From Paenibacillus sp. HGH0039 (lineage in GTDB: Bacteria; Bacillota; Bacilli; Paenibacillales; NBRC-103111): 64,000 nucleotides of DNA. The notes below the pieces were generated by a model, which had not been told where the DNA came from, searched no databases, and saw only the letters and a program-made list of their open reading frames with translations. The stretch covers positions 900,645 to 964,644 of the forward strand of contig NZ_KE150412.1 in assembly GCF_000411255.1 (NCBI RefSeq), written 5' to 3'. A program made the position numbers and the translations under genes. This document shows positions 34,051 through 43,323 of this stretch, one piece after another; positions within the stretch are counted from its first letter, which is position 1, and each line of letters begins with the position of its first letter.

Positions 34051-34713
34051 TTAATTTCCCGCGGATTCGCGGATCAGGCGGATCGCTTCCGCGCGGTCGG
34101 GCCGGCCGAACACCGCATTGCCGGCAACCGCCATGGTAGCGCCTGCCTCAGCGACCAGCGGTGCGGTCTTTTCGTTGATTCCGCCGTCCACTTCGATCTC
34201 CACGTGATCCAGTCCACGTTCCCGGAGCTTGCCGCGAAGGTCGCGGATTTTGGAAAGCATGCCCGGTATAAAGGACTGCCCTCCGAAGCCCGGGTTAACG
34301 GTCATGATGAGGACCAGGTCCAAATAGTCTTCCAGCACATGTTCGATAGCGGACAAAGGAGTGGCGGGATTCAGGACGACTCCGGCCTTGACCCCGTGCT
34401 CCTTGATCTGATGAAGCGTGCGGTGAAGGTGAGGACACGTCTCCACATGCACGGAGATCAAATCTGCGCCCGCTTTGGCGAAGTCTGCGATATATCTTTC
34501 GGGCTGCTCGATCATCAGGTGTACATCGAGCGTTAGCGACGTATGAGGCCGGATCGCGGATACGATAGGAGGGCCCAGCGTGATATTCGGCACGAAGTGA
34601 CCGTCCATGACGTCGACATGTATCCAGTCGGCGCCCGCTTTCTCAACCTCGCGAATTTCTTCACCAAGCTTGGCGAAGTCGGCGGACAGAATGGATGGAG
34701 CTATGCGCAGCAT
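34051..34713 (-). CDS. rpe: Ribulose-phosphate 3-epimerase
   Basis: Interconverts ribulose 5-phosphate and xylulose 5-phosphate in the pentose phosphate pathway. A TIM barrel of 220 residues with [39 protein letters not shown] and EVDGGIN, which carry the metal ligands and catalytic Asp residues. AGAGGAGG in front of the ATG lies inside the last codons of rsgA, one base away, so the genes are coupled. This gene ends the transcript. Confidence 0.97.
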   Translation of the reverse strand: MLRIAPSILSADFAKLGEEIREVEKAGADWIHVDVMDGHFVPNITLGPPIVSAIRPHTSLTLDVHLMIEQPERYIADFAKAGADLISVHVETCPHLHRTLHQIKEHGVKAGVVLNPATPLSAIEHVLEDYLDLVLIMTVNPGFGGQSFIPGMLSKIRDLRGKLRERGLDHVEIEVDGGINEKTAPLVAEAGATMAVAGNAVFGRPDRAEAIRLIRESAGN

Positions 34714-34714
34714 C

Positions 34715-35716
34715 TTAGTACCTCCTCTTTTTCTCTTTCATTTCTTGCAAAAACTGCAAATAATGCTCGTAACGGCTTGCGGCGATTTCTCCCTGCTCCA
34801 CGGCGTCGCGGACTTTGCAGCCCGGTTCGTGAAGATGCAGGCAGCCCCGGAACTTGCACGTTTCGGCATAAGACTGGAATTCGCGGAAGCAGGACCCGAG
34901 GTCTTCGGCTTCCAGTTCGACAAAGTCAAGCTGACTGAAGCCCGGCGTGTCCGCGACATATCCGCCCTTGGCGAGCGGAATCAATTCCACATGCCGCGTC
35001 GTATGCTTTCCCCGGCCCAGCCGGTGGCTGATCTCGTTGGTCTGAAGATCCAGACCCGCTACGATCGCATTCAGCATGGACGACTTGCCGACCCCGGACT
35101 GCCCGGCGAATACGCTGATTTTGCCGTCCAGGTATTCCGCAACCTGGTCGACGCCTTCACCCTGCCGCGAGCTCGTCAGCATGACGGGGTAACCGATCTT
35201 GCGGTACAGCTCGACCGCGTCGGTAAGCCAGCCGGGCATGGGCGGAGCGACAAGGCCGGCGGAAGCGGATGAAGCCGTTAGTTGGACAGCTTCGCCCTCT
35301 TCCGCACTTTCAGCGGCACTTTTTTCAGAAGAGTCATCCGCAAGATCAACCAGATCCGCTTTGGTCAAGCAAATAGCCGCATGCAGTCCCGTATTCTCGA
35401 TGTGGACGAGAAACTTATCCAGCAGTTGCAGGTTCAGATCCGGCTCCACAACCGAGAAGACGAGCATGGCCGTGTCCACGTTCGCGATGGGCGGGCGAAT
35501 CATTTCGGATGTCCGCGGGTCGATCTCCGTCACCGTTCCTTCGCCGTTCTCCGTCGCTTCGTACTTTATCCGGTCTCCGACCAGCGGTGAAATCCCTCTT
35601 TTCTTGAAAACGCCTCTGGCCCTGCACTGCACGAGAGAATCGGAGCCGAGCCGGCTTCCCTCCGGTAGGACATAGTAGTACCCGCTGAGCGCTTTTACGA
35701 TCAAACCTTGGGGCAT
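34715..35716 (-). CDS. rsgA: Small ribosomal subunit biogenesis GTPase RsgA
   Basis: Circularly permuted GTPase that checks late 30S maturation (YloQ/CpgA in B. subtilis). An N-terminal OB fold is followed by the permuted motifs: LTKAD (G4), then GQSGVGKSS (G1) and DTPGFSQLD (G3). A C-terminal zinc knuckle comes last ([19 protein letters not shown]). An Asp/Glu/Ser/Ala-rich insert of about 35 residues follows G4 (near residue 125), which explains 333 residues instead of about 298. AAGGAGG precedes the ATG. It lies 39 bp after prkC. Confidence 0.96.
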   Translation of the reverse strand: MPQGLIVKALSGYYYVLPEGSRLGSDSLVQCRARGVFKKRGISPLVGDRIKYEATENGEGTVTEIDPRTSEMIRPPIANVDTAMLVFSVVEPDLNLQLLDKFLVHIENTGLHAAICLTKADLVDLADDSSEKSAAESAEEGEAVQLTASSASAGLVAPPMPGWLTDAVELYRKIGYPVMLTSSRQGEGVDQVAEYLDGKISVFAGQSGVGKSSMLNAIVAGLDLQTNEISHRLGRGKHTTRHVELIPLAKGGYVADTPGFSQLDFVELEAEDLGSCFREFQSYAETCKFRGCLHLHEPGCKVRDAVEQGEIAASRYEHYLQFLQEMKEKKRRY

Positions 35717-35755
35717 TGCGGATCTCGTCCTCCTTTTTGAATCCCGATGTCGGTT

Positions 35756-37903
35756 CTAGTCATCTTTATCTTTGTTTTTATCCTTGTCTTTGTCTTTGTC
35801 TTTCTCCTTGCCTTTGCCCTTCTCTTCTCCGCCGCCGGAAACAAGCTTGGAGCCTCCGTTCTGCTGCATCGAAGTCTGCCCTCCGGTCTGCTGAGGAGTC
35901 GGTGTAGGCGAGGGACTGCCGGCCTGCTGGTTCAAGAAATCCTGGTAAGTCCGCGTCGTCACATTGACGACCTTGTCGTCTTCCTTGACGGTGATGACGG
36001 CGTTTTTGTCCGGTGCCACGATCACTTTAACATCGACTGCCGACGGCGAGGAGATGGTCTCGGTCCGGTATTCGCGGTTGTCGCCCTGGGCGTCGCTCAC
36101 AAGCACCTTGAACGTGGATTTCTTTCCTTCCGACGAAGGAACCAGCGGCACGTTGACAACCATCTGTCCCGCTTCCTGCGGCATGCCGGAGCTTACGATC
36201 AAGCCGATGGCCTGGCCGACGGGAACGTCGTTATCCGGCTCGTAAGGGAACTGCTTGATGACTTTGCCTTTGGCGACTTTATAGCTGGGCTCTTCGGTGA
36301 CCGCTCCCACCTTTAACTTGCTGACGCTAATCCGGCTGATGGCTTCTTCCTTCGACAGGCCGACAAGTGCAGGCATCTTGATCGTTTCTTTGCCTTTGCT
36401 TGCGATCAGCTTGACTGCGGCCGCGGCCGGATTCAGTTCTTCGCCTTCGCGCGGGGTCTGCTCCAGAACCGTATTCGCTTCCTGGTCTTCGGAGTACCGG
36501 TACGTAATCGAGATCTGATCCTCCTTGAGACCGAGCCCCTGGATCAGTTGAGCCTTGGCGTCATCCACGTTGTGATTGACCACCGAAATCATTTTCTTTA
36601 ATTCAGGCCCTTTGCTGACCTTGAGTTTGACTTTCGTCTGCTCTTTGGCTTTCATCCCGGCCTGCGGATTCTGGTCGATAACGACTCCCGCGGGCTGCGG
36701 GTCGGCGACCTCTTCCACTTCGTAACCGAGCTTGGCGGCGGTCAGCTTTTCCTGGGCCTTCTGCAGCGTATCTGTTTTGACGTTAGGGACCGGAACCTCG
36801 GCAACGACTACTTTCCCCTGTACGTAATAAATAGCGCCGGCCAGCAGCAGAGCGATCAGGACGAGTATCGTGACCCACAGGCCTGTCTTTTTCTTTTTCT
36901 TCGGGGGCGGGGACGATTTGGATGCGGCGGGCTCCGTTTTGCCCTTGACCTCCGATTCCTCCGCATCATCCTCGTCATCGAATATTTGCACCTGCTGATT
37001 AGGACGGATGGCGGGGAGAACGAGCGTGTTCTCGTCATCGTCATGATCGTCGTGATGAAAGCTTATTTTAGGTTCGTTGCGGCGTTCGGGCTGCAGACAG
37101 GTTTCCAGATCCTCCATCATGGCGCGGGCGGATTGGTACCGCTCATCGGGCTTTTTGCGCACCGCTTTGAGAATGATATTCTCCAGACTTTGCGGAATCA
37201 TCGGATTAATCCGCCTCGGATCCTCAGCGTCTTCCTGCAGATGTTTCAAAGCCACACTGATCGGGCTTTCGCCGTGAAACGGAAGCTCGCCCGTCAGCAT
37301 TTGATACATCACGATCCCAAGCGAATACAGATCCGATTTTTCTCCCGTATTGGTTCCTTTCGCATGCTCCGGCGAGAAATAGTGAACCGAGCCGACGACG
37401 GAACCCGTCTGTGTGATCGTAGAAGAAGTAGCCGCGCGGGCGATTCCGAAATCCGTCACTTTGACGCGACCGTTTTTTCCGATCAGAATATTATGAGGTT
37501 TAATGTCCCGATGAATAATTCCGTTATGATGCGCATGCTCCAGAGCATCGCAGATTTGGGCCGCATAATGAACGGCTTCCTCGACAGGCAGCGGGGCCCG
37601 CTCTTTGATAATTTCGTTCAGCGTCTTCCCCTCGATATATTCCATCACGATGTAATGGAGATCGCCTTCCTGACCCACGTCGTAAATGCTGACCACGTTA
37701 GGATGGGAAAGCGAAGCCGCCGCCTGGGCTTCCCGGCGGAAACGGCGGATGAACTCTTCGTCGTTCACGTACTGCTGGCGGAGCATTTTGACGGCCACCT
37801 TGCGGTGGAGCAGGATATCGAGCCCTTTGTAGACAAGAGCCATTCCTCCGCCGCCAATGCGTTCCAGAATTTCGTAGCGGCCACCAAGCTTCGTTCCAAT
37901 CAT
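35756..37903 (-). CDS. prkC: Ser/Thr protein kinase PrkC with PASTA domains
   Basis: Membrane kinase that senses muropeptides and regulates growth, germination and wall metabolism. The kinase domain (1-270) has a glycine loop, Lys39, HRD at 131-133 and DFG at 151-153. An acidic juxtamembrane region and one membrane helix (341-361) follow, then three PASTA repeats (about 366-575), a further extracellular domain and an unusual tail. The last 23 residues are Lys/Asp repeats (GKGKEKDKDKDKDKNKDKDD), encoded by a hexamer-like TCTTTG repeat near 35757-35815. The ATG at 37901-37903 overlaps the prpC stop (ATGA). 715 residues. Confidence 0.96.
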   Translation of the reverse strand: MIGTKLGGRYEILERIGGGGMALVYKGLDILLHRKVAVKMLRQQYVNDEEFIRRFRREAQAAASLSHPNVVSIYDVGQEGDLHYIVMEYIEGKTLNEIIKERAPLPVEEAVHYAAQICDALEHAHHNGIIHRDIKPHNILIGKNGRVKVTDFGIARAATSSTITQTGSVVGSVHYFSPEHAKGTNTGEKSDLYSLGIVMYQMLTGELPFHGESPISVALKHLQEDAEDPRRINPMIPQSLENIILKAVRKKPDERYQSARAMMEDLETCLQPERRNEPKISFHHDDHDDDENTLVLPAIRPNQQVQIFDDEDDAEESEVKGKTEPAASKSSPPPKKKKKTGLWVTILVLIALLLAGAIYYVQGKVVVAEVPVPNVKTDTLQKAQEKLTAAKLGYEVEEVADPQPAGVVIDQNPQAGMKAKEQTKVKLKVSKGPELKKMISVVNHNVDDAKAQLIQGLGLKEDQISITYRYSEDQEANTVLEQTPREGEELNPAAAAVKLIASKGKETIKMPALVGLSKEEAISRISVSKLKVGAVTEEPSYKVAKGKVIKQFPYEPDNDVPVGQAIGLIVSSGMPQEAGQMVVNVPLVPSSEGKKSTFKVLVSDAQGDNREYRTETISSPSAVDVKVIVAPDKNAVITVKEDDKVVNVTTRTYQDFLNQQAGSPSPTPTPQQTGGQTSMQQNGGSKLVSGGGEEKGKGKEKDKDKDKDKNKDKDD

Positions 37904-38667
37904 GCGGGATCCCCTCCCGAAGCGGGTCCTGAGTCTCCCGACGCAAGAATGATCGTGATGTTGTCGTCTCCGCCCGCATCCAGAGCAGCCTGAAGCAGGC
38001 TTTGAGCCATGGCTTCCAATTCGGATTCCCCGCGCACGATCGACAGGATCGTCTGGTCGTCGACCATTCCGCTCAATCCGTCGCTGCAAAGAAGGAGAAT
38101 ATCTCCGCTCTCCAGGCTCAGATGCTGAACGTCTGGCTGCGCATCAGGTTCCGTCCCCAGCGCCCTGGTAAGTACGTTGCGTCGCGGATGGCGCTCCGCT
38201 TCGTCCGGTGTCAGTTGGCCGTTCTTCAAAAGTTCGTTCACCAGAGAATGATCCTCCGTCAAACGGAGAATAGAGGGCCCGCTTATTTTATAGGCGCGGC
38301 TGTCTCCGATATGCCCCAGGACGGCCAGCTGTCCGGATGCCAGGAGAACGACGACGGTCGTGCCCATTCCCTGAAGCTCTTCCCTGGCGGAGGCATATTC
38401 GAACACCTTGCGGTTGGTCGAACGGATCGCTTCCTTCACGGCAAGCTTGCACTCTTCGACCGTCATCGAGGAACTCAGGGATTTGAGTTCTTCCCGGATG
38501 ATATCGATGGTCATCTGACTGGCGACGTCGCCCGCCTGATGACCGCCCATTCCGTCGGCCACAATGGCCAGGGAATACCCTCCGACGTCATGCTGAATAA
38601 CGGCTCTGTCTTCATTTACGGACCGGACTCGGCCGGTATCTGTCACACTCACCATTTTCATCCGCAT
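37900..38667 (-). CDS. prpC: PP2C-type Ser/Thr phosphatase PrpC
   Basis: Metal-dependent phosphatase that counteracts PrkC. PP2C motifs are visible: VNEDRA with Asp20, VADGMGGHQAG with Asp38, GHIGDSRAY, CSDGLSGMV and GGDDNITIIL. About 255 residues; start codons at residues 1, 3 and 5 are all possible, and the first ATG is kept. It overlaps prkC by 4 bp and follows rlmN by 9 bp, the usual rlmN-prpC-prkC-rsgA order. Confidence 0.96.
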   Translation of the reverse strand: MRMKMVSVTDTGRVRSVNEDRAVIQHDVGGYSLAIVADGMGGHQAGDVASQMTIDIIREELKSLSSSMTVEECKLAVKEAIRSTNRKVFEYASAREELQGMGTTVVVLLASGQLAVLGHIGDSRAYKISGPSILRLTEDHSLVNELLKNGQLTPDEAERHPRRNVLTRALGTEPDAQPDVQHLSLESGDILLLCSDGLSGMVDDQTILSIVRGESELEAMAQSLLQAALDAGGDDNITIILASGDSGPASGGDPA

Positions 38668-38676
38668 TTCACTCCG

Positions 38677-39744
38677 TTATTTCGCTTCCATATGCTTGGC
38701 CCGCAGTTGTCCGCAGGCGGCGGCAATGTCGCTGCCCTGCTCACGGCGTATGGTCGCGTTGATTTTGTTGCGTTCCAGAATGCGCTGGAAGTTAAAAATA
38801 TCGTCGCGCGTCGTACGCACGTAATCCCGCTCCTGCACGTAATTGACCGGAATCAGGTTAACGTGGCACATCGGCAGTTCCTTCAGAACTTCGGCGAGTT
38901 CCTCGGCATGCTCGGCCTGGTCGTTCACGTTGCCCATCAGAGCGTACTCGAACGTGATGCGGCGGCCCGTTTTGGCCATGTAATATTTGCACGACTCGAT
39001 CAGATCGGCGAACGGGAACCGGCGGTTAACCGGCATTAACTTGGAACGGAGCGCATCATTGGGCGCATGGATGGAAATCGCCAAATTGATCTGCGTATCC
39101 TCGTCCGCAAACCGGTAAATGTTCGGCACGATACCGCTGGTCGAAACGGTGATGTGGCGCTGGCCGATATTCAGGCCCTTCGGATGAATCATAATGTTTA
39201 GAAACTTCATCATCGCATCGTAGTTCTCGAACGGTTCGCCGATTCCCATGATGACGATGGAGCTCACGCGCTCTCCGGTCGCATCGAGGAGCTGCTGCGC
39301 TTTGACAATCTGGGCGACGATTTCGCCCGCGCGCAAATCACGCTTCAATCCGCCGAGTGTGGAGGCGCAGAACGTGCAGCCGATTCGGCAGCCGACTTGA
39401 GTCGTCACACATACGCTGTTGCCGTAGCTGTGCTTCATGATCACGGTCTCGATCGCGTTTTTGTCCGCCAGCTCGAACAGGAACTTCACCGTTCCGTCCT
39501 TCGACTGCTGCTTGGCGATTTCGGTCAGCGTGACGAAGGAAAAGCCGGCCTTCAATTTATCGCGAAGCGCCTTCGACAAATTCGTCATTTCCTCGAAGTC
39601 CGTGACACGTTTCACATACAGCCAATCGAAAATCTGTCCGGCACGGAAGGCCGGCTCTTTGTTCTCCTCGGTCCACTGCTTCCAGTCTTCCAGACTGTAG
39701 TCGTACACAAAAGGTTTATCTACTTGCAAGGTTTTATTTTTCAC
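38677..39744 (-). CDS. rlmN: Dual-specificity rRNA/tRNA adenine-C2 methyltransferase RlmN
   Basis: Radical-SAM enzyme that methylates A2503 of 23S rRNA and A37 of some tRNAs. The cluster motif CRIGCTFC has Cys119, Cys123 and Cys126; Cys112 (VCVTTQVGC) is nearby, and the second catalytic Cys lies in the C-terminal [11 protein letters not shown]. The GTG at 39742-39744 gives a family-like start and 355 residues, with TTAGGTG in front; the long open frame upstream is non-coding. An extended -10 (TGC TAAAAT, 39806-39814) lies upstream. Confidence 0.95.
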   Translation of the reverse strand: MKNKTLQVDKPFVYDYSLEDWKQWTEENKEPAFRAGQIFDWLYVKRVTDFEEMTNLSKALRDKLKAGFSFVTLTEIAKQQSKDGTVKFLFELADKNAIETVIMKHSYGNSVCVTTQVGCRIGCTFCASTLGGLKRDLRAGEIVAQIVKAQQLLDATGERVSSIVIMGIGEPFENYDAMMKFLNIMIHPKGLNIGQRHITVSTSGIVPNIYRFADEDTQINLAISIHAPNDALRSKLMPVNRRFPFADLIESCKYYMAKTGRRITFEYALMGNVNDQAEHAEELAEVLKELPMCHVNLIPVNYVQERDYVRTTRDDIFNFQRILERNKINATIRREQGSDIAAACGQLRAKHMEAK

Positions 39745-40072
39745 AGTAATCACACCTAACTTATTTTCCAAATAAAAAAATGGGTTATCCAGCCGAATCC
39801 TTCCTATTTTAGCATAAAAGACGGCTGAACACACTAGAGCTCGGCGTGCGAGTCCAGTGTCTCTTGTAGGCAGCGGAAGAAGCTGCCCCCTCCTAGCGTG
39901 CGAAGCTGCGGACGGAGCGTTTAGCGGGTTCATCCGGCTGCCCGATGCAAAATCGCCAAACGGATGAGCCGGACGGCAGAGGGAGAACAGCCTGCGGACG
40001 GCTCCTCCCGAACGATATCGCAATGCGGATCGGGGCTGCTTCCTCACCCATCCCGTTCTTTTTATCCGCCGC
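39745..40072. other. Intergenic region rsmB-rlmN
   Basis: A 328-bp stretch without a supported gene. The only signal is a minus-strand extended -10 (TGC TAAAAT at 39806-39814) that could start rlmN transcription about 55-60 bp upstream of its GTG. GC-rich partly complementary segments are present, but I could not define a terminator for rsmB. Confidence 0.45.
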
Positions 40073-41542
40073 TTACGCCAAGCGCCGGATCCGGGCGATA
40101 AAAAAGCCGTCGGTCCCGTACTGGTCCGGCATAATCGAGATCATGCCCGAAGCCGCCTGCTCCAGAGGCGCGGATTCCGGCCAGCCTGTTGTCGGAATCG
40201 GATCAAGGACAAAATCGGGATGAGCCTCCAAGAAGCGGGCCACCGCGTCCTCGTTCTCCGTCCGCTCGATTGTACATGTGCTGTAGACAAGCACACCGCC
40301 GGGTTTGAGCAGACCGTGAACAGCCTCCAGGATGCTCTGCTGGACGGCCGCGATCCCGGCGATGTCCTCCTCCCGCTTGCCCCATTTCAGGTCGGGCTTC
40401 CGGCGGATGACGCCGAAGCCCGAACAGGGAGCGTCAAGCAGGATGCGGTCAAACGAAGCCGGCTCGAATTCCCCGGCAAGTTCCCTGGCATCCTTCACCA
40501 AGGTATGGACCGACTTCAGGCCCAGCCTCTGGGCCTGTTCGTCGATCAGCCGCTTTTTGTGAGGATGCAGGTCGCAGGCCCACACCGTGCCGGTGTCGTC
40601 CATCTTCTCCGCGATGTGCGCCGTTTTGCCGCCCGGAGCGGCACAGCAGTCCAGGACGGTCATGCCTGCCTCCGGCCGAAGCGCTTCGGCAACGAGCATG
40701 GAGCTTTCGTCCTGGATGGAGTAGTCGCCCTGGCCGAAGCCCGGCGTCAGCGCCATGTTTCCGCCCGAGGATACGACAATGCCAGCGGGGGACAGTGCCG
40801 AAGGCTCGGCGTCGAATCCGCCCAGCCGCAGCTGCTCCAGCAGCGCATCGGGATGCTGGCGGCGTGTATTCGCGCGGATGCTGATGTGCGGCGGTTCGTT
40901 GTTCGCCTTGCAAATGCGCTCGCACGCTTCGGCGCCGTACTGCAGGGTCCAGCGCCGGACCAGCCACTCGGGATGGGAATGTTCGAGCGAAATGCGCTGG
41001 GTGTCCGTCATCCCTTGCGGAAGCGTCAGCTCCGCACGCTGGCGGATAGCGCTGCGCAGCACGCCGTTGACCATGCCGGAGATGCCCTGATGGCCACGAC
41101 GCTTCGCTATGTTAACGGCTTCGCTGACAACCGCGTGGTCGGGCACACGTTCCAGATACAGGAGCTGATACAAGCTCATCCGGAGCAGACTGCGTACCCA
41201 GGGCTGAAGCTTGCCGAGCCCCTTGGTCACCAGTTTCGCCAAGTAATAGTCGATTGTATTCCGTCTCTGGATCGTTCCGTACACAATTTCCGTAGCCAGA
41301 GCGGCATCCGGACGCGGGAGATCCGCTTCGCGCAGTATCTGATTCAGCTTGAGGTTGCTGTAGGAACCCGCTTCCTCGACGCCTGTCAACACGCTGAGCG
41401 CAGCGTCGCGCGCCGTTTTTTTTACATTCTCTCGTTTCGGTTTTGCGGCCTGGCTGTTTCTCCGGTCGGTCCGAGAACGGCTTGCCGGACCGCTGGCGCC
41501 CCCGGCTTGTCCCTTCCGGTTATCCGGCTCATTTTTTTTCAC
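40073..41542 (-). CDS. rsmB: 16S rRNA (cytosine967-C5)-methyltransferase RsmB
   Basis: SAM-dependent m5C methyltransferase. An N-terminal NusB-like domain ([23 protein letters not shown] and onward, about residues 45-180) is followed by the methyltransferase core with [15 protein letters not shown] (motif IV Cys) and YSTCT (motif VI catalytic Cys). The basic, low-complexity N-tail (about 45 residues) is unusual. The start is uncertain: the GTG at 41540-41542 has AAGGATG upstream and is preferred; ATG at 41555-41557 or 41603-41605 would lengthen the tail. About 489 residues. Confidence 0.93.
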   Translation of the reverse strand: MKKNEPDNRKGQAGGASGPASRSRTDRRNSQAAKPKRENVKKTARDAALSVLTGVEEAGSYSNLKLNQILREADLPRPDAALATEIVYGTIQRRNTIDYYLAKLVTKGLGKLQPWVRSLLRMSLYQLLYLERVPDHAVVSEAVNIAKRRGHQGISGMVNGVLRSAIRQRAELTLPQGMTDTQRISLEHSHPEWLVRRWTLQYGAEACERICKANNEPPHISIRANTRRQHPDALLEQLRLGGFDAEPSALSPAGIVVSSGGNMALTPGFGQGDYSIQDESSMLVAEALRPEAGMTVLDCCAAPGGKTAHIAEKMDDTGTVWACDLHPHKKRLIDEQAQRLGLKSVHTLVKDARELAGEFEPASFDRILLDAPCSGFGVIRRKPDLKWGKREEDIAGIAAVQQSILEAVHGLLKPGGVLVYSTCTIERTENEDAVARFLEAHPDFVLDPIPTTGWPESAPLEQAASGMISIMPDQYGTDGFFIARIRRLA

Positions 41543-41636
41543 GGGACTTGCACACATCCTTTGCTTATTAAAATCGTACGTATGCGGCTCCCGCTTTAGA
41601 ATCATCGCTTGGCAGGGACTTATGCATCGTTTACGG

Positions 41637-41678
41637 AAAAACGCAGGAACCGTCGGTCATTTACCGAAAATTCCTGCG
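41637..41678 (-). terminator. Terminator after fmt
   Basis: On the minus strand CGCAGGAA/TTCCTGCG (arms at 41642-41649 and 41671-41678) encloses an inner CGGT/ACCG stem and is followed by TTTTT. It lies about 20 bp past the fmt stop and splits def-fmt from rsmB. Confidence 0.65.
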
Positions 41679-41698
41679 CATTGCGTGCCACGCGTCTG

Positions 41699-42670
41699 CT
41701 ATTCACCCAAAACGGTGCCTTTCTCCATGGAACTTCCCCGTACAAGCTGAGCCGCTTCCATGGCCTTCTTGCCGGCAGGCTGGACATTCAGCAGTTTCAG
41801 GCTTCCATCGCCCGTAGCCACTTCGATCCCGTCTTCGTCCGCTCCGATAACCGTGCCTGGCTTAAGCCCTGCGCCGGTCGAGCTTTCCGACGTTCTATCC
41901 GCGCTTGGCGCGAGGTCTTCGGGCTTTTTGCACACCCATACTTTCAGGATTTCCCCGTTCCAGGTCGTATAAGCGCCCGGAAAAGGATTTAATCCGCGAA
42001 CCAGATTCCAGATATCCTTGGAAGACCGGTTCCAGTCGATTTTCTCGTCTTCGCGGTTGATATTCGGCGAGTATACCGCTTGCGAATCATCCTGCGGAAC
42101 AGCCTGGACCGTACCCGCAATCAATTCGGGCAGCGTGCGCTTAAGCAGATCTGCGCCCGCCAGGCTAAGCTTGTCGAACATCGTGCCGGTCGTATCGTCA
42201 TCCCCGATCGGAACTTCAATCTTGCTGATCATATCTCCCGTATCCAGCCCCACCGCCATGTACATGATGGTCACGCCCGTCACCTGCTCGCCCTGTATGA
42301 TTGCATGGTGAATCGGAGCGCCCCCCCTGTATTTCGGCAGAAGGGAGGCATGGATATTGATGCAGCCAAGGCGGGGAATGTCGAGCACCGCCTTGGGCAG
42401 AATTTGGCCGTATGCGGCCGTCACGATAAGATCCGGAGCAATTCTCCGGATTTCATCGACCGTGTCGGATGTGCGCAGCTTCTCCGGCTGAAACACCGGG
42501 ATGCCGTGCTTCTCGGCCTCTACTTTGACGGGAGGCGGCGTCAGCACGCGCTTGCGCCCTTTCGGCCGGTCCGGCGGTGTAACGACGGCAGTCACTTCAT
42601 AGCCGCCCTCGATAAGCGTCCTCAAGGAAGGAACCGCGAAGTCCGGGGTTCCCATAAAAATCAGCTTCAC
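41699..42670 (-). CDS. fmt: Methionyl-tRNA formyltransferase
   Basis: Formylates initiator Met-tRNA using 10-formyl-THF. The catalytic residues Asn105, His107 and Asp143 are in place (NIHASLLPKYRGGAPIHHAI and GLDTGD), and an OB-fold C-terminal domain follows. 323 residues. The GTG start at 42668-42670 lies 2 bp after the def stop, so the def-fmt pair is coupled. Confidence 0.97.
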   Translation of the reverse strand: MKLIFMGTPDFAVPSLRTLIEGGYEVTAVVTPPDRPKGRKRVLTPPPVKVEAEKHGIPVFQPEKLRTSDTVDEIRRIAPDLIVTAAYGQILPKAVLDIPRLGCINIHASLLPKYRGGAPIHHAIIQGEQVTGVTIMYMAVGLDTGDMISKIEVPIGDDDTTGTMFDKLSLAGADLLKRTLPELIAGTVQAVPQDDSQAVYSPNINREDEKIDWNRSSKDIWNLVRGLNPFPGAYTTWNGEILKVWVCKKPEDLAPSADRTSESSTGAGLKPGTVIGADEDGIEVATGDGSLKLLNVQPAGKKAMEAAQLVRGSSMEKGTVLGE

Positions 42671-42672
42671 GG

Positions 42673-43155
42673 TCAGTGGTCCTCTTTCTCTTCGAGTTCA
42701 GGGCGGTACAGACGGATCGCCAGATCCGTGAACAGGACACCGTTCAAGTGGTCCACTTCGTGCATGATGCAGCGGGCCAGCAGTTCTTCGCCTTCGAGTT
42801 CGAACTCTTCGCCGTTGCGGTCCTGGCCTTTCACTTTTACCTTGAAGGGGCGCTTGACCTCTCCTTCAAGTCCCGGAATACTCAGGCAGCCTTCCGGTCC
42901 GATCTGCTCGCCGCTTTGTTCGACAACGACCGGATTGACGATCTCAATCAGTCCGTTCTCGTCTCCCACGTCCATCACGATGACACGCTTGAGAATGCCC
43001 ACCTGCGGGGCGGCCAGGCCGACGCCCGGCGCATCGTACATCGTATCCGCCATATCGTCGAGCAGTTTATGGAGGTTGGAATTAAATTTCGTTACCTGTT
43101 TGGCGGTTTCCCGCAGCACAGAGTCTCCTTCTTTAACAATCATGCGAATGGCCAT
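42673..43155 (-). CDS. def: Peptide deformylase
   Basis: Removes the formyl group from nascent peptides. The three family motifs are intact: GVGLAAPQVG (44-53), EGCLS with Cys90, and HEVDH with His132, Glu133 and His136, forming the Fe2+/Zn2+ site. 160 residues, with the short C-terminus of type-1-like enzymes. The ATG at 43153-43155 follows CAGGTGG. A 168-bp gap with a small CAAGGG/CCCTTG palindrome separates it from priA. Confidence 0.96.
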   Translation of the reverse strand: MAIRMIVKEGDSVLRETAKQVTKFNSNLHKLLDDMADTMYDAPGVGLAAPQVGILKRVIVMDVGDENGLIEIVNPVVVEQSGEQIGPEGCLSIPGLEGEVKRPFKVKVKGQDRNGEEFELEGEELLARCIMHEVDHLNGVLFTDLAIRLYRPELEEKEDH

Positions 43156-43323
43156 TCCATCCACCTGCTTTCTTTAAAGTCATTCTATGAGGGCAAGGGC
43201 CTTAGCCCTTGAATGGGTTTAAGAGATCCGTATGAGTTTCCCGCCGCTTATATACGCGTTAATCGGCACGGGCATCCATCCGGTTCTGTCTTACACCGGG
43301 CTTTCCGTTCCGGAACACGCGGA

